Source: Cenococcum geophilum 1.58
Lineage: Eukaryota > Ascomycota > Dothideomycetes > Gloniales > Gloniaceae
Length of the DNA: 64,000 bases
Direction: 5' to 3'
NCBI GenBank assembly: GCA_001692895.1
Contig: KV748198.1
Location: 63,214-127,213 of the forward strand
Position numbers and translations under genes: made by a program. The notes under the pieces were generated by a model. That model had not been told where the DNA came from. It worked only from the letters and a program-made list of their open reading frames with translations, and did no database searches. Positions within the stretch are counted from its first letter, which is position 1; each line of letters opens with the position of its first letter. Below, one piece after another: positions 45,990 to 57,519 of this stretch.

Positions 45990-48823
45990 CAGGCCGTAAA
46001 TAAACCGTAAGTGCTCCGTTAGTCTCGTTCCACCTATTCTACAACCTTTAGATTAAGCTTATTTATATTAATTAGAGTTTTAAGAGCTTGGCACGGCTTT
46101 GCCTTAGTTATAGCGTCCGCTAGGTTATCTCCGCTGCTAATTTATTTGACTTTCGTAATCTCATGTTGTTTATAGGCCTAGTATAAGCATATTAGGTCGA
46201 CCATAAGCCTCTTCTCTTATATTGTACCTAGTTTGACTAGGTAATTATAAAGTGACTTTAAATTAGTGTATAGGACTAGGGGTAATTGCTCTAATTATAG
46301 GATCTTCTAGATTGTTAACTTGATTGCGGCTCCTATGTTAAAGCCATGGGCTAGTATATATAGTTTAGAAGCTAGTATGCTGCGGGTTACTTGTTTGCAT
46401 TTAATTAACAACTAATACAGTATATTTGCATCCTAATTACGGTCCGTAAGTACAATTATAAAGCTAATTTGTAATGACAGGTCCCTATTATTGGCGAAGG
46501 AGGCGTTTATAAATACTATTTCGCTAAGGGAATTTAGGTCTAGTGGTATAAAAGTAAGTCCTCTTATTATATTATTAATTTGCCACTAAATACGCTTATT
46601 AAGCTACTTAATATTTTCCTCTTACGGATCTATTACCTAGGCCGCAAAGGATAGATTATAAGCAGATTTAGGTTAATAGACTATAGCAATATAGGCGCCT
46701 CTTGCACGCTATGTAATATATTAGTCCTTTATATTTACGGTCTTATAGGTCTCTTCATAGGAACTAGTAAGGTCCGTAGGCTTTATTATAATAAGCCTTA
46801 GGTTTTAAGCTTAGCGTTCCTAAGTTAGCTGGATTAGGTTGCCCTTTTATATAATTAAGCCTCTATTAAACTTAATTAGAGTCTACTTAGTTAACTACTT
46901 TCGCGGCTTTGCTAAGAACTTTACCTCTTATAGTTTAGTCTCTTTAGCGTCCATAAAAGTCCGGTCTGCTAGGAAGAGGGTATTGTCCATTTAGAGTCTA
47001 ACAATACTAAGGCCGTTTAATAAGGTGTATAGGAGGTAGGGGTTGTAGGTCGACTGTTCTATTTTAAGTTTACTGACGTAATATTGGTAATACGTTTTAA
47101 ACTAGTGGTTTCTAGCTTCCGGCACTCCGTAAAGGGGTTTTACAACCTATAAAATTACTCCTGGTTGCAAATTAAGCTTAAGGGGTAGTTGTATAAAGAT
47201 GTCTCTACTAAGGTAGGTATTAGACTGTATATAGGCTTGTGAGATATCCCGTAAGTAGAGGGCTACGGGTTTAGTTTACTATAGTTTAAGCGTAAGTATA
47301 AGTATAATCCGTTAAGTAACCCGTTAAATTATAGGCGATTATATAAGGATTAAGTCCTTTCCCTAGTTGTTATAAGCTTATATAATAAGCCTTAATTTTT
47401 TAAAGGCTTTATTAGTACTAGGGTGCTTAATTTCGTTAATAAAGCGTAAGTTAAATATACGGACGCCTTGCGGAACGTCTCTCTCCGTTACGGCTATAAA
47501 AACACCCTTTTTAAGTAGTTTATTAATCTCCTTGCGTTATAAGTCCGTAAAAAGTGTTTCCTGTACTAGAACTAATATATCTGTAGGTAGAAGTTGCCTT
47601 ATAGATGTACCTGTAAAGGTTAGGTAATTCTTTGTTATAGGGTTTTTAGTTATGGGGTGCTTTTAGGGGTATCCTTAACCGCGCTTTATAGTAGGTTTAA
47701 TGGGTTTCTAGGGGACTTCTAAAGTAGGTAGGGGTGCTTTTAGTTTATCTAGTTTAGCGGGTGCTTCTTATTTATCTGGTTTAACGGCACAGGTATTTTT
47801 AAACCGAAAGTAGGGTTTTACGGACGTGTTTCTAAAGTTAGTTAGTCCGCTAGGAAGTTGTATATAGCACGTTTTGTCTTCTACAGCTAGTAAATAATAA
47901 GGTCTAGTCTAGTTGCTACTCTTACGCCATATAAGGACTTTAGAATTAAGCGGAAGGTTATAAACTAAGGTTGTATTAGGTCCGCTACGGTAATATAGGG
48001 CGTTATTAACAGCTTATTTGGCCCGTAATTTAACTATTTTAGCTATTGCCTTTTGTATTACAGCTGCTTGTTTTATAGTAGATGGGGTAGGAGGGCCTAG
48101 GTTGCTTATCCTTAGGTAAGCTCCGTAAACTAAAAGGGTGGGTACTAGTCCGTTAGGGCTAGTAGTGTTATTAACGGCTTTTACAGCCATCTATAAAGCT
48201 AGTTCCTTTTAAATGTCCTTATACTCGTCTATAATAATTTAGTAAGCTCTCTATAGAGCTAGGTAAGCTTATTTAATAAGCCTAATAAACTAGTACGCCT
48301 TAACTAGGACGGCTTTTGTTAAAATGGCTATGGCCATAGCGTACTATTAGAATTCCTTACTAATAAAGTTCCTACTAGCATTATAGATAATATACTTAGG
48401 AGGTCTAAGGTATATATTAATCTAGTAGGTCTATAAAATATCCTAAGTATATTTTATAGATATATTTTGCAACTAACGGGCGGCTTAGTAGTGGGTTGCC
48501 TTGTTAATTATATATAATACTAGGCTGCCGTTAATGTATATAATGTCGACATATACTAAGTAGTTAAAATTAAGGTCCTTATAAAGGGTGAACTTAAATT
48601 GGCCTAGGGAACGTTTATATTTCTAGCAAAAGGAGCAGTATTTAGTTAGGTAGTCAATTGCCTTCTTATTAACGTTGTCGTATCTAGAGCGTTTAAGGAC
48701 TCTATATAGCTTTTCGGCTAACAGGTAGCCAAAACAGCGGTATAGGTAGTGGATTTTAGTACTAGTAAGGTAGCACGGGTTATAGTTAAAAGATTCCTAA
48801 ATATAGGTCTGTAAGGTCTCTTT
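45990..48823 (-). pseudogene. E pol: integrase, RT, RNase H
   Basis: Minus strand. Integrase zinc and core from ~48770 (KLYRVLKRSRYDNVN, then DYLTKYCSFC) to ~48350 (YNASRNFISKEF). Its C-terminal part runs to ~47800, with SGPNTTLVYNLPLNSKVL. RT shows RIFNLRFINEIKHPSTNKAF near 47440, LRDISQAYIQSNTYLSRDIF near 47230, VVKPLYGVPEARNH near 47120 and the catalytic box region MDNTLFLADRTF near 46960-46992. RNase H at ~46480-46060 ends SSGDNLADAITKAKP. Few stops; close to an intact copia Pol. Confidence 0.92.
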
Positions 48824-49574
48824 TAGTACTTTTATTAAACCGGACCCTTATCGACGGTTATTTGGTTTAATTGATTTAGTCTAATTAAGGTTTATTTAAT
48901 ATAGATTAAACCAATTAAACAAACTAATTGGACTAAATTAATCGTCTATTGGTTTAATAAATTGCTAGAATAGCCTTCCTGCCCTTATTATAAGCTAGTT
49001 ACCTTAGGAACTAATCTCTTAGTAAAAATAAAGCTTTAGTAGAATAGTAGAGAGCCAATAGCTATAGATATTAAAGGCGTTAAAATCCTTTAAGCCTCGT
49101 GTTAGTGCTAGGTAGAAGGCGCCCGTTACTAGGTAGGAGGCGCCTATTACTAGGTAGGAGGCGCCCGTTACTAGGTAGGAGGCGCCTGTTACTAGGTAAA
49201 AGGCGCCTATTATTAGGTAGGAGGCGCCCATTATTAGGTAGGAGGCGCCCGTTACTAGGTAAAAGGCGCCTATTACTTAGTGCAGAGGTGCCTACGCTAT
49301 ATAGCGTGGATATTATTATAATCAAACCAATTAATAATAATTAATAATAATAATTATATTATTAATAAAACTTTATTGGATTAATAGGAGCACTATATAA
49401 AGGTTTATAGCTATAGGCTTACAGCTAGAGTAATATAAACAATTAATTATCAAACTAGATTAATCGAGTTTGGTTTAATTAATAGTTATTAAACTAAATA
49501 AACTTAGTTTAATATCAATTAAACGTCTAATAAGATGGTTTAAACCGTTTGGGTTTAGTTTAATAAAAGTACTA
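48824..49574. mobile_element. Small TIR insertion in copia E (non-autonomous, TA-flanked)
   Basis: Terminal inverted repeats TAGTACTTTTATTAAAC (48824-48840) and its exact reverse complement (49558-49574). If the outer TA is the target duplication, the TIR is GTACTTTTATTAAAC. Subterminal TTGGTTTAAT-like inverted segments (48858-48960 versus 49440-49555) extend the symmetry to about 110 bp. It lies exactly between the protease part and the integrase zinc region of E, so removal restores E. No transposase is encoded. It contains a 21-bp minisatellite. It resembles a Tc1/mariner-type MITE. Confidence 0.75.
49105..49285. repeat. 21-bp minisatellite (GGCGCCYRTTACTAGGTAGGA), 8 units
   Basis: Eight units start at 49118 and every 21 bases to 49265, with a degenerate partial before. 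Each has a GGCGCC core. Unit differences are G/A and C/T. A period of 21 keeps several frames open on both strands (49019-49231, 49080-49325, 49099-49344); these are shadows, not genes. Confidence 0.95.
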
Positions 49575-52000
49575 GTCTCTCCCTATATAAGGAATAAGTG
49601 TCTAAATTGTTGTGCAATTAGTAGGGTAATATACTTGTTTTCTAGGGCAGTTGCGGGGCTAATTAAGGTGTCTATAATATTGTTATAGTAGACCTATAAC
49701 CTATTTATATCTATAAGATAGAGTAGAAAAGGGGTGTCTGTATTTACTATGTGGAAGTTAACTAGGCTAATTAAGGTCTTAACTGTAACTAATCTAATTG
49801 ATGCGGTTAAGCCGATGCCGAATTAGACGTTTACGGCCCTAGTTTACATAGTATTAATGTCCGTATTGTTATTTGTAGTGGTCTTATATATAAGGTATTG
49901 TCTATAACCTATAGTAGACTTCTTAAAGGCACCTATATCGATTATAACGCTATAAAATTCTTTAGGGGTATAGTATTCTATAGTAATATATATAAATAGG
50001 TTCTGTTTACGGTTTATAACATCTGTAATAGATTTAATAGGTATACTTATGGGCTGGTTTTTAGGTGCGATTAAGTATATAAAGGAGCGGTCGGCTAATA
50101 CGGTCGTGATATTAAAGGCTTAGCCGTCTATAAAAGATCTAAAAGTAGTTAGGAATATCTTTAAGGTCTCCTATTCCTAAGTATTTAAGTTAAAGTTAAT
50201 TATAAGGGCTTCTATTAACTTATTAAGAGACTTTTCCGCTTCCTCTCCTTTATAGTCTAAGATAAACTGGTTAATCCGGCTGTTAAATCTCTTCTTAGAC
50301 TTGTTACGCTCTTCCTAGGTATACCTTATAGATTAATATCCTTCCTTACCGTATATAAAGCACTTCTAGCTAGTTTGTCTATGGGGGTATACTTTTATAT
50401 AGGAGTTACTGCGGGGGTTATAGGTAGGACTTAGTTGGTACGAGTACTGCTAGCAGTAGCGGCGGTCCGTAAAGTAGGCATTTAAGTTAGTTTATAAGTT
50501 TTGTAGGTCCGTAATAAAGGCTTAAGTACTACCTGGCGGGTTTAAAGCTTTATATGTTGTAATAGAGGACCGTAAATTATTAATAAGGCCAGCTATAGTG
50601 TCTATAGGCTTGTAATAGGCGTATTTATAGAGTTCTACTTTCTGGCAAGCTGTAATAAGCTTATTATGCAGGAAGTCGTCTGTTTAAAGCTTAATATTAA
50701 GGCCGTGTTACAGGTGCCGGAGGTCTTTAATAAGAATTTGCAGGCACTCTATAATCGATTTTTCGGTATTCTTGTTAATTACAGTCCGTAACTTAATCGC
50801 ATTCTATTAGGTAAGGATATTACGCTTATATTTAGGCCCTTTAAAGTAGTTACGTATAGCCTTATATAGCCTATTAAAGGGAATACTAAGGGGGTTGCTT
50901 TTAAGGTTGGTGTAGTAGTGGTTAAGTGCTAGGCCGCGCAGTATAGTAGAGTAGGCTTAGCTAAACTCCTGTTTAGGAATATTAGCCTTCTAATAGAGGT
51001 CCGTAAAGATAGTTAGTTTAAAGTTAAAGTTATTGTTTTCACTGCTATATTTAGATTTGTTGGTATAGAGCTTAGCTAGGTTAGCTAGTTCCTTGCCGTA
51101 GGTCTTTACTTAGGTAGTTTACGGATCTATAACTTAAGTAACAGGAGGGCTTTAGTCTATATTTTAATTTGCGGGGGTATTATAGTCCGTAATTTGGGTT
51201 ATAGGGGTATTGCGGTCCGTAACTTCAGTACTAGGTATACTTTAGCCCGTAAGATTAATTCTAAAATCGCTTAGGTTTATAGGATGAATTTGGTTAAGTA
51301 GGTTAGGTATAAGGCTAGCGATGCTATTAAGTTTGGGAGAAGTAAAGAGTTTATTAGTGGCTTTAACCTAGTCTAGGATTTCCTCTTTAGTCTATTCCGC
51401 TTAGTCCTCTTTATATAATGTATTGTATAAAGACCGTGCAATAGTAACTTGTTTATCCTTCTTAACCTATATACCTTAGTAATGTAAGAGGGTCCGTAGG
51501 TTACGGATAGCTATAAGGTTGTAAGCCTTAAAGATAGCTTTCGTAAAGTCCGTAAAGTCTTCCTTATATTATTTCTATAGATTGTTATTTAGGAGGTTAA
51601 AGTGTCCGTATTTAAGGATTTTAAAATTAATATAGTTGTTAACGCCGTCTATAGACGTAAGGTTGACTCCCTAACTCTACTTCTTTTAACCTTCGCTGAT
51701 TTGCTTACTTAGGTCTACTATACTATATGTGTGGTGTAGTACGTAGTAAGTGGAAGAGGTCTTGTGGTGGTCCGTAAAGGCGATTAATAGGTCCGTAAAA
51801 GTGATTGGCAGGTCCGTAATAGTTTGTAGGAGGGTAGGGGGTTTCTATAGGGGTCCGAAAAGAGGTCGGGGGTATTAAGGGAGGGTGTAGTAGGAATAGG
51901 GGTTTAAGGTTTAAGGTAAGGGGTTTCTACAAAGGTCTGTATTCGCGTCTATTATACTTTTAGTAAACCGTACTAAGACTTAAATAAGTATATAGAGTTA
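49575..52000 (-). pseudogene. E gag, zinc knuckle and protease
   Basis: Minus strand, in order. N-terminal Thr/Asp-rich part with repeated I-T-D-L and V-T-D-R phrases (51780-51830, 51190-51240). Copia Gag core with NNFNFKLTIFTDLY near 51030 and TLRGLALNHYYTNL-like near 50930. YFKGPKYKRNIL near 50830 and ECLQILIKDLRHL near 50735. Zinc-binding KCFIYGKEGY near 50330-50370. Protease with VIIDIGAFKKSTIGYRQYL near 49885-49950. Pre-integrase region follows up to 49580. One frame with few stops. The start codon is not certain. Confidence 0.88.
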
Positions 52001-52134
52001 GTAATAGGTCCGTAATCCCTAACTTCTAACCTTTTAGTAGGTTATACTAGGATTAAACGGGTAGTCGCTATCGTATATTGCTCGGGGGAGGTATTAAGTA
52101 ATTGCTGATCTGTGCGCGCTCACTAATTAGTGTT

Positions 52135-52350
52135 TGTATTAACTTAATAATATAAGTAAGCTATATCTAGGGGTACGAAATACGTATAGTATCGTATGCT
52201 CTTTTAGATAATAGTAACTGTCAATTCTATTAAGGTAGACTATATAGTCTATATACTAACGCGCCCTCCCCCCTAATTAGTTATAAGTAAGTAGTTAGTG
52301 CACTAAACGTGTAAGTACGCGTTTGGTATAACAGGTGCTATAATTATACA
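52135..52350 (-). repeat. E 5' LTR (216 bp)
   Basis: Partner of 45585-45800; it is the 5' LTR because E is on the minus strand. It is flanked on the right by CTAACTATT, which is also present left of the other LTR. Confidence 0.93.
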
Positions 52351-54080
52351 CTAACTATTAGCTGCTTAATTCTTATATACTTTACTTACTCTTTAGCTAA
52401 TACCTAGTCCACTTTTTATCCTTAATATACTATAGATATATATTCTTTAGGTATTTCTATTACTATTATCTATCTAAGCATTTTTCCGTAAGGAATTTTC
52501 TTAGTTAAAGTATTAAGTCCTCTAACCCTTAAACTTTTACTAGATGCTATCTATATATATACTTAGTATTTCTATATTATTGCTTATCTAGCGTCTAATA
52601 TATCCTTATAGGGTACTTCCGATTCTTTTCCTTTAGATTTTTATATATATTATATATATTATCTATATATGCAATCTATACCAATATATAATATACTAGG
52701 TGCTTTAGGTTAACTCTTAGCTTATCTTTACTTATAAGTTTAAACCTCTATCTAGCTAATTTAAACGTTAGTCTTTTATTTGCAGGTATTATAATTTGCC
52801 TTTTACCTCTTTAGTTCTCTAATTTTTCTTTTAGATTTTTTAACATTATAATTAATGCTCCTTTAATATAACTTATGCGTTTTTCTATAATTACTTAGTC
52901 TTAAATAACTTTCTGATCTAGCTAATATAAAAGCCTTCCCACTTATTATTATATTGCTACCTATACTACTTTTAATATAGCTTTATAGGTGTATATAACC
53001 TATCTATAAGGAAAGATCTCGCTATTACTATATTATTATAACCTTTAGTATACCGTTTATTAAATCTAGTTAAAATTCCTAAATCTTCCTCTTATTCCAG
53101 TTCCTTAAGCTATTTTACTTTTAGCGTACCTACTCTAGGCCTATTAGTAATTCTTTATATAGGTATTCTAACCCTTAGTTTACCTTGTGTTCTTAAACCC
53201 TAGTAACCTTTTTATCCTTAATATGCTTTAATTTAGTTTTTAAATCCTTCCTAATCTTCTCCTAGTTTATATCTAGCTATAAAATCCTCTAGATCCGTAA
53301 ACTTTATAATTTTAGTATTAATCGTCCAACTCTAAGGCTGAATGCTTTATTTACCTACTATAGGTATCCTTATTTGTTCTTTAAAGTCTTAGTCTTTAGG
53401 GATTCTTAATTCTAAGCTAGCTTTTTTCTTAAGCTATACTTCTACCTTAGTCTAACTAGGCGTTTACTTAACTCTTATCTATTCTTTAGAATTTTAAGTT
53501 CTTAAGAATTCTCTCCCTATACTTATTCTTTTATCTTTAAACTAAGCTACTACTCTACTTTATTAGTTTTCGTTTATTATAGGTCCTTAAGCGTATCTTA
53601 TTTTATCTTAAGAATTTTAAGTATCTCTTATCTTGTCTTATCTCGTCTTAAGCTTATAGCTTTTTGCCTTTACTAAGTACTAAAGTAACTTGCTATCCTA
53701 CTTCTCTTATGTCTTATAAAGTAATAGATATTATATTTAACGGAGTTTTAATCCTTTCTCTATAGTAGATTTAACCTCTACCTTTATTATAATATTTTTA
53801 AAGTTTGTATACTCCTAGTAAGCTACCTTTATTACCTTATTATTACTAAATGTTTCGCCTATATTAAATTTATTATCTTTAATGTCCGGTTTATAAAATA
53901 GTTTATTAGTTCCTTTAAACTCTACTAATTTTGGCTCTTATAGTTAGTAGCTTACGCTATACTTTATATCCTTATAAACTTAATATATATTATTATAATA
54001 AAACGCAAAACTTTTAATTAAACATTCTTTTGTTCCGTATAGTGCACTATTATCCCTTTATATATATGTATTATTTACTA
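52351..54080 (-). pseudogene. D1 gag-protease spacer, main part
   Basis: Minus-strand counterpart of A1 2200-4060 and A3 18400-20120. It includes the D-S-Q-D-E-I-R-like phrases (plus-strand CTTATCTCGTCTTAAG near 53635, and others near 53480 and 53600) and the KWEDFYI-like region near 52940. Many Gln-type stops. Function unknown, but conserved in three copies. Confidence 0.6.
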
Positions 54081-55157
54081 GTCTAGTTCCCTTTACTGCG
54101 TAGTTACTCTAACTACTTTTATAGTCTTTAGTAAAATAATCCTATTTTCTATAGTTTATATAAGCTCCTTCTTTAAACCATTTTTCTTATTATAGAGTCC
54201 GCCTAAACGTCTTTTACTGCTAAGATCCCTAGTTTAGCCTCTACTTTTTAAACCTTTAATTACTTAATCCTTGTCCTCTAGGTTTCTATAGTCGCTTTTT
54301 TTACTTCTTATTTTCTTTAGTACTACTTAGGTCTATTAGCTCTAGTTTACTATTCTATAGTTTTTAACTTAGTTATTACGTACTTTACGCCTTATATAAC
54401 TGTAGAACTCTATCTTACCCTTTTTTAGCTTATTCCCTTTAATAGATTTAATTATCTATCTTAATTGCTTAATTAATTAATTCTTATATAGTAGTTGTAT
54501 CTTCTATAAGAATTATTATATCCTAGACTTTCGCCTTAAGTCCCTGTTTATACTATACTATAAGCGCCTTATTATTTTATTTAACCTATATTGTAAGTGT
54601 CTAAAACTAGGTTATATACTTAATTGCTAAAGTTCATTACGTTAAATTTTAAAGCTTTCTTTCCACTGTAGTTATTACCTTAAGGTCTCTAAATATCTAT
54701 ATTAATTATTCTATAAATTCGCCTTAACTAGAAAACATATATTATACTTCTTAGTTAGTAGTCGTTATTCCGTTTAGTTATACCTCCGTAAGGTATAGTT
54801 TAAACTACTTAAGTACTCTTCCTATTAAGAATAATCCTGCGTACGCTACCTAATCTATAGGTATTACTAACTTTACCCCCTTCTATAAGACCTTAAAGTG
54901 TATTTGCGTAAGAAAGCCCTTTAGCTTTAACTTTTCTCCTAAGAATCGTTTAATAATAGTAACTTAACTCCTACTACTCCAATCCCTTTAATTTAATCCT
55001 TAAGTATCCGATTATTATCTATTAATTAATTAACTATTTTCTATAATTAACCTACTATAACTAGCTGCGAATCCGTGTTCTATATACTGGTGTCTCCATT
55101 TATTCCTAAAGTAGTTACGGCCGTTAACGGCGTTATAACTAGTGCTTTTGGTAGCAT
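54081..55157 (-). pseudogene. D1 gag with zinc knuckle
   Basis: The minus-strand ATG at 55157 opens MLPKALVITPLTAVTT, related to MPLKAATITPLTVATT of A3. The zinc knuckle near 54125-54170 has Cys/His positions changed to Tyr. Gag stops are TAA/TAG. Confidence 0.83.
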
Positions 55158-55196
55158 ATTATTTAACTTCCTTTACTATAACCTTAGTAGTAAATA

Positions 55197-55601
55197 TATA
55201 ACGAAGCCTTATAGGAAATACTATAATAGACTTCTTAAAGGGCTAAGTATATAGGTATAGAATAGTTAATAACATAAATATAACTAGTAGAGTAGGTTGC
55301 CTAATAAATTAACTCTAATTATATTCTAAGATTTACTATAAAGAAGAGAACTATCTAGGTAGGGACTGTAGTCCTTTAAATATATAATACTGCGCCTAAG
55401 AAATATACTAAGTACGTTAGTATATTACGTTTCTATATTCCTATATTCCTACGTTTTAGAATTATAACGTAACTAGCCTTATAACTTGGCTACCCCTTAT
55501 TTTATAGCTCGATCGGTTCTAGCGCCTCCTATACTATTTTAATTAACCTATTTATATATCTTTTTAGTAGTCGAACTACTGCTAATATAAGGTCCGTAAT
55601 A
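55197..55601 (-). repeat. D1 5' LTR (405 bp)
   Basis: TATAACGAAGCC to GGTCCGTAATA on the plus strand; partner of 41156-41551. The CCTTA duplication follows at 55602-55606. Confidence 0.9.
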
Positions 55602-57119
55602 CCTTAGATAAATATTATTTATTAGGCTAATACTATATATAGGGACTAAGCCTTTAAAATATATAGCGTAATTAGCAATAGATCTATATACTATACTGCC
55701 CCTAAACTACCTATACCCTACTACTTATACTAAAAACCTAAGAAGTTAGTAGTGACCTAGCTAAGCCCCCTATAGGAAATTTAGGTCCTATATAGCTATA
55801 AAGGAAAGTAAGAAATACTAGACGCTATACTAAATTAATAGATTAGAAGGATAACTTATAAAAAATGGAATATAAGCTAAAAAAGATTATAAACCTTATA
55901 CTATAAAATACGGCCTAATAAAGGTCTATAAAGAAACCTATAGACCTCCTATTAGTTAATATCTACTATATTGGCGCCGTAGAATTTTACTAGAACTTAG
56001 TTTAACCTAATACCGTTACCTTTACTACTAGCTTATATAAAATTAATTAAATAACTAAGGAAAAGAAAAGCGAGCTTATAGATAAGGAGCTAGTGAAATA
56101 GAAACTACCCTATTAATACTAGAAATTCAAGGGTATATTCTCTAAGGCTATGTTTAATATACTCCTACCTTACTAACCGTATAACTATAAGATTAAGATT
56201 AAGCTGGGTGAGGAAAATACCCTTAGCTTTAGCCCCTTTATTAATAGTCTATTACCGAATTATAAGCTATAAAGTAGTACCTTATTAATAACCTTAATAA
56301 GGACTTTATTAAGCCTAGCTAAGCCCTTTCTAACTTACCTATTCTCTTTACTAAAAAGCTAAATAGAGGACTTTATTTCTGCATTAACTACTATAAATTA
56401 AATAATATAACCTATAAGGACCGCTATCCGCTACCCCTATATAATAAGACACTAGCCTAAATAAGTAGAGCTAAGGTCTTTATAAAGCTTAATATCCGCT
56501 AAGCCTTTTACTAAATTAGGATAAACCCTAGGTTTAAGGATCTTATTATATTTTAGACCTATTACAGAACGTATAAATATAAGGTACTTTTTTTTAAACT
56601 AATTAACGGACTAGCTATATACTAGCGGTATATAAACAATATATTCTTTAACTACCTTAACGACTTCTATATAGCCTACCTAAATAATATTATAATTTAC
56701 TTTAAGAATAAGCTAGAATATAAGGAGTATATTTATAAATTCCTCTAATGGCTCCACGAGGCTAGCCTCTAGGCTGGTATTAAAAAGTTAGAGTTTAGTG
56801 TTAAACGTATAAAGTACTTAGGGTTTATTATTAGTATAAATAAAATTAAGACTAACCTAAAGAAAACGGCCGCAATTACCTAGTAGGTACCCCTACGGAC
56901 TATAAAAGGGGTATAATTATTACTAGGTTTTAGTAACTTCTACTAACGCTTTATTAAGGACTATAGTAAGATTACTAAACCCCTTAACCGCCTTACCTAA
57001 AAAGACTAGCCCTTTTACTTTAACGCTATATATAGGTAGGCTTTTAACAAACTTAACAAACGACTAGTCTTAGCTCTACTACTCACCTACTTTAACCTAG
57101 AATGGCCTTTAATGCTAAA
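55602..57119 (+). mobile_element. Family C copy C2, segment 3 (to G1 insertion)
   Basis: Resumes C2 after D1 (AGATAAATATTATTTATTAGG, as in C1 27570) and runs through the protease-RT linker and RT, ending inside RNase H at 57119 where the G1 LTR starts. The rest of C2 is not present in the window. Confidence 0.9.
56100..57119 (+). pseudogene. C2 reverse transcriptase and start of RNase H
   Basis: Reads YNYKIKIKLGEENTL near 56185, [17 protein letters not shown] near 56360-56410, then [10 protein letters not shown]. Catalytic box Y-L-N-N at 56677-56688, LGFIISINKIKT near 56820 and GFSNFYQRFIKDYSKI near 56925-56975. The RNase H start has TYFNLEWPLMLN at 57085-57119, cut by G1. In-frame stops TAA/TAG. 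Confidence 0.9.
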
Positions 57120-57490
57120 TGTTACGGGACACCCTCGTGATACCTTGTACACGTCCACCTATTTCTACTAACTTAGCAATTAGAAACTAATCGCAAAATG
57201 ATAATTTAACGGCAATCTAATGGCAATCTAACGGCAATCTATGGCATTCTGCTATATTCTGCCAAGTTTTACTAAATTCTACTAAGTTCTACTAGGACCA
57301 CGACCTAAACCCTATTCTGCCCTATATATATATTAACTAAGCAACTAAGTTAAAGATATATACCCTTTCTTCCCGTTTTCCTACCTTCTTTCCTTATATA
57401 ATGTCTTAACTTTCTTACACAGTTTATATATATAGCTTAATAATATCTACCTTGCTATATATTATTGCCGCTTATACTTACTCTATAATA
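57120..57490 (+). repeat. G1 5' LTR (371 bp)
   Basis: TGTTACGGGACAC to CTCTATAATA. Includes 11-bp tandem units (AACGGCAATCT type near 57208-57245, TTCTACTAAGT type near 57260-57300) and a TTATATAATG promoter-like stretch near 57395. Confidence 0.92.
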
Positions 57491-57519
57491 CTACGTTGCG
57501 TTAACTTTATATACTACCT

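Larger units (their letters stand above)
45585..52350 (-). mobile_element. Ty1/copia element E (6.8 kb, minus strand)
   Basis: Two 216-bp LTRs (45585-45800 and 52135-52350), internal gag-protease-integrase-RT-RNase H in copia order on the minus strand. Flanked by the 9-bp repeat CTAACTATT, longer than the 5 bp usual for copia; the LTR ends may extend 4 bases (CTAR), leaving CTATT. It carries far fewer in-frame stops than the gypsy copies and many intact CAG/CAA/TGG codons, so it is the youngest large element here. It is interrupted by a TIR insertion at 48824-49574. Confidence 0.94.
41156..55601 (-). mobile_element. Ty3/gypsy copy D1 (minus strand), carrying copia E
   Basis: LTRs at 41156-41551 and 55197-55601, target duplication CCTTA (41151-41155 and 55602-55606). 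Minus-strand order: gag, gag-protease spacer, protease, RT, RNase H, integrase, chromodomain, antisense-frame region, polypurine tract, LTR. Closely related in layout to family A. Interrupted by copia E at 45585-52350; removing E restores the spacer collinearly with A1/A3. Confidence 0.93.

Noticed and set aside
49105..49285. Possible CRISPR array
   Set aside because: Repeats are contiguous 21-bp units without spacers, in a eukaryotic transposon; a minisatellite.
49019..49344. Three overlapping open frames on both strands
   Set aside because: All are translations of the 21-bp minisatellite, whose period keeps several frames open.
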